NCBI RefSeq assembly: GCF_023101085.1
Contig: NZ_CP064703.1
Coordinates: forward strand, 2,418,001-2,482,000
Direction of reading: 5' to 3'
DNA: 64,000 nucleotides
Source of the DNA: Bradyrhizobium sp. 170
Lineage (GTDB): Bacteria; Pseudomonadota; Alphaproteobacteria; Rhizobiales; Xanthobacteraceae
How positions within the stretch are numbered: position 1 is the first letter of the stretch; each line of letters starts with the position of its first letter. The position numbers and the translations under genes are program-made. The notes beneath the pieces were generated by a model, which was given only the letters and a program-made list of their open reading frames with translations, had not been told where the DNA came from and made no database searches. Below, in pieces: positions 59,251-64,000 of this stretch.

Positions 59251-61323
59251 ATGAGCGGACCATCCGATTTCCAGCCGACCAATCCCGCCTTGAAGTGGAT
59301 CGAACGGCGCCTCCCGATCATGGGACTCATGCACTCCTCGTTCGTGGCGTATCCGACGCCGCGTAACCTGAACTACTGGTGGACGTTCGGCGCCATCCTT
59401 TCGTTGATGCTGGGCGTGCAGATCCTGACCGGCGTGATCCTGGCGATGCACTACACGCCGCATGCCGACCTCGCTTTCAAATCGGTCGAACTGATCGTCC
59501 GCGACGTCAACTACGGCTGGCTGCTGCGCAACATCCACGCCTCCGGCGCCTCGATGTTCTTCTTCGCCGTCTACATCCACATGTTCCGCGGCCTCTATTA
59601 CGGGTCGTACAAGGAGCCGCGTGAAGTGCTGTGGATCCTCGGTGTCATCATCTATCTCCTGATGATGGCGACCGGGTTCATGGGCTACGTGCTGCCGTGG
59701 GGCCAGATGAGCTTCTGGGGCGCCACCGTCATCACCAACCTGTTCTCGGCCGTGCCCTATTTCGGCGAGAGCATCGTGACGCTGCTGTGGGGCGGCTACT
59801 CGGTCGGCAATCCCACGCTGAACCGCTTCTTCTCGCTGCACTATCTGCTGCCGTTCGTGATCGCGGGCGTCGTCGTCCTGCACATCTGGGCGCTGCACGT
59901 GGCGGGCCAGAACAATCCGGCCGGCGTCGAGCCGAAGACCGAAAAGGACACGGTGGCGTTCACGCCCTACGCGACCATGAAGGACATGTTCGGCGTCTCC
60001 TGCTTCCTGCTGTTCTTCGCCTGGTTCATCTTCTACATGCCGAACTATCTCGGCGACGCCGAGAACTACATTCCGGCCAATCCGGCCGTGACGCCCGCGC
60101 ATATCGTGCCGGAATGGTACTACCTGCCGTTCTACGCGATCCTGCGCTCGATCCCGAACAAGCTCGCCGGCGTCGTTGCAATGTTCGGGGCGATCCTCAT
60201 CCTGGCGTTCCTACCCTGGCTCGACAGCGCCAAAACGCGCTCGTCGAAGTACCGCCCGCTGGCCAAGCAGTTCTTCTGGATGTTCGTCGTGGTCTGCATC
60301 GGGCTCGGCTATCTCGGCGCCCAGCCGCCGGAAGGCATCTATGTCATCGTCGGCCGCATTCTGACCTTCCTCTACTTTGCCTACTTCCTCATCCTGCTGC
60401 CGCTCTTGAGCCGGATCGAGAAGCCGCGTCCGGTGCCGAACTCGATCGCCGATGACGTGCTGGCGAAGACCGGCCGCAAGGCTGCGCCGATGGTGTCGAG
60501 CGTGATTGCCCTTCTGGTCGCCGGCGGCTTGCTGTTGGGCGGCGCCGAGAGCGCCCGCGCTGCCGAAGGTGGCACCAAACCGCCGGCGGAGAAGTGGTCG
60601 TTCGCCGGCCCCTTCGGCAAGTTCGATCGCGGCGCATTGCAGCGCGGCCTGAAGGTCTACAAGGAAGTCTGCGCGTCCTGCCATGGCCTCTCGTTTGTCG
60701 CGTTCCGCAACCTCGCCGAAGCCGGCGGTCCCGGCTACTCGGTGGCGCAGGCCCAGGCGTTCGCCTCCGAATACAAGGTCAAGGACGGCCCGAACGACCA
60801 GGGCGATATGTTCGAGCGGCCGGGCCGGCCGGCGGACTATTTCCCGTCGCCGTTCCCGAACGAGCAGGCAGCCCGCGCGGCTAATGGCGGCGCATATCCC
60901 CCGGACCTGTCGCTGATCACCAAGGCGCGTTCCTACGGCCGCGGCTTCCCGATGTTCCTGATCGACTTCTTCACACAGTACCAGGAGCAGGGCCCGGACT
61001 ACGTTGCCGCGCTGCTGCAGGGCTATGAGGACAAGGCCCCGGCCGGCGTCACGCTGCCGGAAGGGTCCAGCTACAACAAGTATTTCCCGGGCCATGCCAT
61101 CAAGATGCCGAAGCCGTTGAACGACGGCCAGGTTACTTACGACGACGGCTCGCCGGCGACGGTCGCGCAATACGCCAAGGACGTCACCACGTTCCTGATG
61201 TGGGCCGCGGAGCCGCACATGGAAGCGCGCAAGGCGCTCGGCCTGCAGGTGTTCGTGTTCCTGATCCTGCTCACCGTGCTTCTGTACTTCACCAAGAAGA
61301 AGGTCTGGGCCAACGCCCACTGA
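59251..61323 (+). CDS. fbcH: cytochrome b/c1 fusion polyprotein of the bc1 complex
   Basis: 690 residues. Residues 1-420 form cytochrome b (heme-binding His pairs in helices B and [21 protein letters not shown] and [20 protein letters not shown]). A cleavable signal-like stretch (AALLLVGG... ESARAAEGG) around 430-445 leads to the cytochrome c1 part with CASCHG (C474-C477-H478), MFERPG and one C-terminal anchor ([20 protein letters not shown]). In Bradyrhizobium this polyprotein is known to be processed into b and c1. ATG preceded by AGGATCGC. Terminator at 61351. Confidence 0.95.
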   Translation: MSGPSDFQPTNPALKWIERRLPIMGLMHSSFVAYPTPRNLNYWWTFGAILSLMLGVQILTGVILAMHYTPHADLAFKSVELIVRDVNYGWLLRNIHASGASMFFFAVYIHMFRGLYYGSYKEPREVLWILGVIIYLLMMATGFMGYVLPWGQMSFWGATVITNLFSAVPYFGESIVTLLWGGYSVGNPTLNRFFSLHYLLPFVIAGVVVLHIWALHVAGQNNPAGVEPKTEKDTVAFTPYATMKDMFGVSCFLLFFAWFIFYMPNYLGDAENYIPANPAVTPAHIVPEWYYLPFYAILRSIPNKLAGVVAMFGAILILAFLPWLDSAKTRSSKYRPLAKQFFWMFVVVCIGLGYLGAQPPEGIYVIVGRILTFLYFAYFLILLPLLSRIEKPRPVPNSIADDVLAKTGRKAAPMVSSVIALLVAGGLLLGGAESARAAEGGTKPPAEKWSFAGPFGKFDRGALQRGLKVYKEVCASCHGLSFVAFRNLAEAGGPGYSVAQAQAFASEYKVKDGPNDQGDMFERPGRPADYFPSPFPNEQAARAANGGAYPPDLSLITKARSYGRGFPMFLIDFFTQYQEQGPDYVAALLQGYEDKAPAGVTLPEGSSYNKYFPGHAIKMPKPLNDGQVTYDDGSPATVAQYAKDVTTFLMWAAEPHMEARKALGLQVFVFLILLTVLLYFTKKKVWANAH

Positions 61324-61350
61324 TCAGCTCGTCATCGCGAATTTCGGAAA

Positions 61351-61371
61351 AGCCCCTGCGGGGGCTTTTTT
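61351..61371 (+). terminator. rho-independent terminator after fbcFH
   Basis: AGCCCCTGCGGGGGCT stem followed by TTTTTT; 27 bases past the stop. Confidence 0.9.
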
Positions 61372-61493
61372 GTTGCCCTGATCCGACTTTGTTGGCCTGA
61401 ACTGACGCGGGCGAGCGGATCGAGCGATTGCTTCCGGAACGCACTGCGGACAAAATGCCGGTCAATCATCCAGAAATCAGCGCGGAGGAACCC

Positions 61494-62168
61494 ATGGGTA
61501 CCAGCATCACTTTCAAGCGGCCGGACGGCAAGGATGCCAGCGGCTACCTCGCCAACGCTGCGCGCGGCAATGCGCCGGGCGTGGTCGTGATCCAGGAATG
61601 GTGGGGCCTGCAGGACCAGATCAAGGGCCTGTGTGACCGGTTCGCGGCGGCGGGCTTCGATGCGCTGGCGCCCGATCTCTACAAGGGCACGGTGGTGCCG
61701 TATCACGACACGGACGCGGCCGGCAAAGAGATGAACTCGCTGGATTTCATGGACGCCACCACGCAGACCGTGCGCGGCGCCGCGCAATACCTGTCGCGCA
61801 ACGGCGCCAAGGTCGGGTTGACCGGTTTCTGCCTCGGCGGTGCGGTGACCATCATCGGCGCCACCAAGATTCCGGAGCTTGCGGCCGGCGTGGTGTTCTA
61901 CGGCATTCCGCCGGAGCAGGCGGCAAAGCCCGCGGATGTGACGATTCCATTGCAGGCCCATTTCGCCAACAAGGACGACTGGTGCACGCCGCAGGTGGTG
62001 GATGCCTTCGAGCAGGGCATGAAGGCCGCCGGCAAGTCGCTCGAATTGTTCCGCTATGACGCCGAGCACGCCTTCGTCAACGAGCAGCGGCAGTCGGTGC
62101 ATGATCGCCAGGCCGCGGAGCTCGCTTGGGGCAGGGCGACGGAATTTTTCAACAAGCATCTCGGGTGA
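61494..62168 (+). CDS. dienelactone hydrolase-family protein
   Basis: 224 residues from ATG 61494, preceded by CGGAGGAACCC. Catalytic Cys113 in GFCLGG, Asp near 161 (NKDDWC) and His near 197 (DAEHAF); Glu36 in QEWWGLQ is also typical of dienelactone hydrolases, which open dienelactones in chlorocatechol degradation. Many DLH-fold proteins have other ester substrates; without a catechol cluster nearby, the substrate is open. Confidence 0.9.
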   Translation: MGTSITFKRPDGKDASGYLANAARGNAPGVVVIQEWWGLQDQIKGLCDRFAAAGFDALAPDLYKGTVVPYHDTDAAGKEMNSLDFMDATTQTVRGAAQYLSRNGAKVGLTGFCLGGAVTIIGATKIPELAAGVVFYGIPPEQAAKPADVTIPLQAHFANKDDWCTPQVVDAFEQGMKAAGKSLELFRYDAEHAFVNEQRQSVHDRQAAELAWGRATEFFNKHLG

Positions 62169-62233
62169 GCTGCGATGCGCGTCGGATGCGCCAGCCATCG
62201 CCGAGCTCAGCACGGCCCGCTTGAGGTTCAGGA

Positions 62234-63148
62234 ATGAAAATCTTCTGCACGGGCGCGTCGGGCTATATCGGCGGATCGGTCGCGGCGCATCTCATCGCCG
62301 CCGGACATCAGGTGACCGGATTGGTTCGGTCGCCTGAAAAGGCCGACGCCGTTCGCGCCCGAGGCATCCAGCCCTTGCTGGGGATGCTGGATGACGGCGA
62401 AACTCTGGCGCAAGCGGCGCGGGCTGCCGACGTCGTCATCAATGCGGCGAGCGCCGATCACAAGGGCGCGGTCGAAAGCCTGCTTGGCGCACTCGCCGGT
62501 AGCGGCAAGCCGTTCATCCATACATCGGGATCGAGCATTGTCGGCACGCGCACCAAGGGCGAGCAGTCGGATGCAATCTTCGACGAAGACACGCCAGTCA
62601 CGCCGTCGCCAGCGCGCGCGGCGCGGGTCGCGCTGAACGAATTCATTCTCTCCCATCGCGACAAGGGCTGCCGGCCGGTCATCATCTGCCCGAGCCTGAT
62701 CTACGGCGTTGGCCTTGGCGCCGGACCTGACAGCGTGCAGGTGCCGTTGCTGATCGGGCTGGCAAAAAAGCGCGGCAACGCGGCGCACGCCGGACCTGGC
62801 GAGAACATCTGGTCGAACGTGCATATCGGCGACCTCGTGGCGCTCTACGCGCTTGCGATCGAAAAGGCGCCGGCGGGAGCGTTCTATTTCGCCGAGAACG
62901 GCGAGAATTCGATGCGCGAAGCCTGCGAGGCCATCAACCGCATGCTGGGTTTTTCGGGACCGCCCACGGCGATGTCGATGGCAGAAGCGGCTGCCGAATG
63001 GGGTGAAGGCACCACGGAGGATACGATGGCGTCCAACAGCCGGGTGCAGGCGAAGCGCGCGCGACAGCTGGGCTGGAAGCCGAACGCGCGCGAGCTGATC
63101 GAAGAGATCGAGCAGGGGTGTTACCGGGAGCAGGCGGGCAGACCATAG
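62234..63148 (+). CDS. NAD(P)-binding epimerase/dehydratase-like protein, atypical active site
   Basis: 304 residues. Cofactor loop TGASGYIGG (6-14), HTSGSSIVGT strand 5, IICPSLIYGVG after it and a C-terminal KPNARELIEEIEQG. The Tyr-x3-Lys of the extended SDR family is missing at the expected place (SPARAARVALNEF instead), so catalysis must differ or be absent; the protein may be a redox-sensor type NmrA-like or a dedicated dehydrogenase. Stands alone, 66 bases after the dienelactone hydrolase, possibly co-transcribed. Confidence 0.85.
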   Translation: MKIFCTGASGYIGGSVAAHLIAAGHQVTGLVRSPEKADAVRARGIQPLLGMLDDGETLAQAARAADVVINAASADHKGAVESLLGALAGSGKPFIHTSGSSIVGTRTKGEQSDAIFDEDTPVTPSPARAARVALNEFILSHRDKGCRPVIICPSLIYGVGLGAGPDSVQVPLLIGLAKKRGNAAHAGPGENIWSNVHIGDLVALYALAIEKAPAGAFYFAENGENSMREACEAINRMLGFSGPPTAMSMAEAAAEWGEGTTEDTMASNSRVQAKRARQLGWKPNARELIEEIEQGCYREQAGRP

Positions 63149-63217
63149 CAACCGCATTCGCATGCGGCGAGAGTACCCCATCTCGCAATTCATCTCGAGT
63201 TGATATAGATTGCCCCA

Positions 63218-63445
63218 ATGACCAAGGTTCTCGAAGACGCCATCGAAAAGGTGCGCAAGCTCCCTGAGGATCGGCAAGCCTATGTCGCTGAAGTGCTGGA
63301 GCAGATTGCTGCGGCCGGGAGCGATCCGTTTATTGTGCCCGAGGCCCATCGCGCCGCGGTACTTGAAGGTCTCGGACAGGCCACGCGCGGGGAGTTCGCG
63401 AGCGATAAGGAAATGGCTGACCTCTGGAAAAAGTGTGGCCTGTGA
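63218..63445 (+). CDS. probable antitoxin of a type II toxin-antitoxin pair
   Basis: 75 residues, helical throughout: KVLEDAIEKVRKLPEDRQAY, VAEVLEQIAAAG and RGEFASDKEMADLWKKCG at the end. The last part resembles the C-terminal toxin-binding end of ParD/RelB-like antitoxins (RGEFASDKEM). No obvious DNA-binding domain is visible at the start, so operator binding may need the toxin. Stop overlaps the toxin GTG by four bases (GTGA). Confidence 0.7.
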   Translation: MTKVLEDAIEKVRKLPEDRQAYVAEVLEQIAAAGSDPFIVPEAHRAAVLEGLGQATRGEFASDKEMADLWKKCGL

Positions 63446-63741
63446 GACTGCGGTACGCTCCGCGTGCCCGCACTGATATCGCGGAAATCTACCAGTATAT
63501 TGCGCAACACAGCCCGCGCGCGGCAACTGCCGTTTCGGCTCAAATACGCGCCACGAGCCGCCTGTTGGCGGAATATCCTGGTTTGGGGCGAGAGACGGAC
63601 ATCTCCGGTGTTCGGGTGTTCCCGACGGCCCACTATCCTTACCTCGTCTACCACAGCGTTCGAGGGGACGACCTAGTCATCGTTCACGTTCGACATGCGC
63701 GCCGCGATGCGCCGACAGAAATACAGGGATCGGTCCGCTAG
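63442..63741 (+). CDS. RelE/ParE-family toxin
   Basis: 99 residues from GTG 63442. Family pattern: RLRYAPRARTDIAEIYQYIA, QIRATSRLLAEYPGLGRETD and VFPTAHYPYLVYHSVRGDDL with VIVHVRHARRD at the end. ParE members inhibit gyrase, RelE members cleave mRNA; this sequence looks more ParE-like. Antitoxin gene directly upstream. Its TAG stop is shared (CTAG) with the convergent VOC gene. Confidence 0.85.
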   Translation: MRLRYAPRARTDIAEIYQYIAQHSPRAATAVSAQIRATSRLLAEYPGLGRETDISGVRVFPTAHYPYLVYHSVRGDDLVIVHVRHARRDAPTEIQGSVR

Positions 63742-64000
63742 CGAGAACCGCTTTCGCGCACCCCATCCCACCACGCGCACGTCCCCGACATCAGCTTGTA
63801 ATTGCCTTCCATCACCTGCACCGGCGCCCGCAGTCCTGACGCCGCCGCTCGCAGGCGCATCTCGCGCGCGACCGCGCGGTCTTCCGGCGGCAGCCAGACG
63901 CGCTCGTGTCCCCACAGGCTGGGCCCGTCATGCATCTCGACCGGCTGCCACCTCGCGGGATCGATCTCGCGGCCGCCCCAGCCGCATTCGATCATGAAGG
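63738..64000 (-). CDS. VOC-superfamily (extradiol dioxygenase-like) protein, C-terminal part
   Basis: The frame is open to the right edge of the window, so the 5' part lies outside. The visible 87 residues (FMIECGWGGREIDP, PSLWGHERVWLPPE, then LRAPVQVMEGNY) match the C-terminal region of VOC proteins related to extradiol dioxygenases, in which GWGGR and GPSxWGH are conserved. An ATG at 63995 exists but is probably internal. Convergent with the toxin gene, sharing CTAG at the stops. Confidence 0.65.
   Translation of the reverse strand, partial: FMIECGWGGREIDPARWQPVEMHDGPSLWGHERVWLPPEDRAVAREMRLRAAASGLRAPVQVMEGNYKLMSGTCAWWDGVRESGSR

Noticed and set aside
1..64000. CRISPR array, tRNA, rRNA, prophage or complete insertion sequence
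   Set aside because: No regularly spaced identical repeats with unique spacers, no cloverleaf-like sequence and no transposase or phage gene were seen; the repeats found are dispersed palindromes or in-frame tandem repeats.

Overview
The window looks like chromosome from a Bradyrhizobium-type alphaproteobacterium (Nitrobacteraceae). Reasons: high GC throughout; a Rieske gene followed by one fused cytochrome b/c1 gene (the fbcF-fbcH arrangement described in Bradyrhizobium); an Irr-type iron control element in front of bacterioferritin; a ScfR-type regulator divergent from a long-form isocitrate lyase; and many copies of short imperfect palindromes (arms such as GTAGCCCGGAT or CATTGCGAGCGAAGC) that I recognise as common in this group. 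I see no tRNA, rRNA, CRISPR array, complete insertion sequence or prophage.

Layout. 1-3.1 kb: the 3' end of a lytic transglycosylase gene, two paralogous small secreted proteins, and the bfd-bfr iron-storage pair with an Irr box. 3.2-19 kb: mostly single enzymes and small secreted or membrane proteins on both strands (PPOX-type flavoprotein, MmcQ/YjbR, alpha/beta hydrolase, DUF2188, DUF2277, O-methyltransferase, cupin, P450 plus SDR pair, RidA, HD hydrolase, DUF1993, MltB-type transglycosylase). They are separated by dispersed repeats, with one frameshifted gene at 11.1-11.5 kb. 19.3-22.9 kb: a three-gene molybdenum hydroxylase operon. 23-27 kb: a repeat-rich stretch with small genes, two of them containing in-frame tandem repeats, and an approximately 430 bp dispersed repeat. 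27.1-30.7 kb: scfR divergent from aceA and a DUF4170 gene (glyoxylate bypass). 31-38.5 kb: membrane protein, glycosyltransferase, GNAT, Nudix, phosphoesterase and a Kef-type antiporter. 38.6-43.2 kb: a putative zinc-starvation island, with a ZnuD-like TonB receptor, a small His/Cys-rich DUF2946-type protein and a divergent COG0523 GTPase, each promoter covered by a Zur-like palindrome. 44-50.9 kb: a tightly overlapping moxR-DUF58-DUF4159-membrane protein operon. 51.1-54.7 kb: a chain of five genes (DUF1285, CoA-type Nudix, DUF6111, cca, TauE-like) joined by 4-base overlaps. 54.8-58.4 kb: HAD hydrolase, DUF2158, and the trmL-queE-queD-hemF cluster. 58.6-61.4 kb: cytochrome bc1 complex. 61.5-64 kb: dienelactone hydrolase, atypical epimerase, a type II toxin-antitoxin pair and a partial VOC protein.

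Themes. Metal homeostasis recurs: Irr/bacterioferritin, the Zur-like island, and heme synthesis. Two features stand out as less explained. One is the compact Zur-like island with its uncharacterised small His/Cys protein. The other is a recurring habit of dispersed palindromic elements ending flush with genes and supplying their stop codons (DUF2188, RidA, TauE-like, MmcQ).

Limits: all family names come from reading motifs by eye; no searches or computations were run. Repeat boundaries and GC contrasts are visual estimates.
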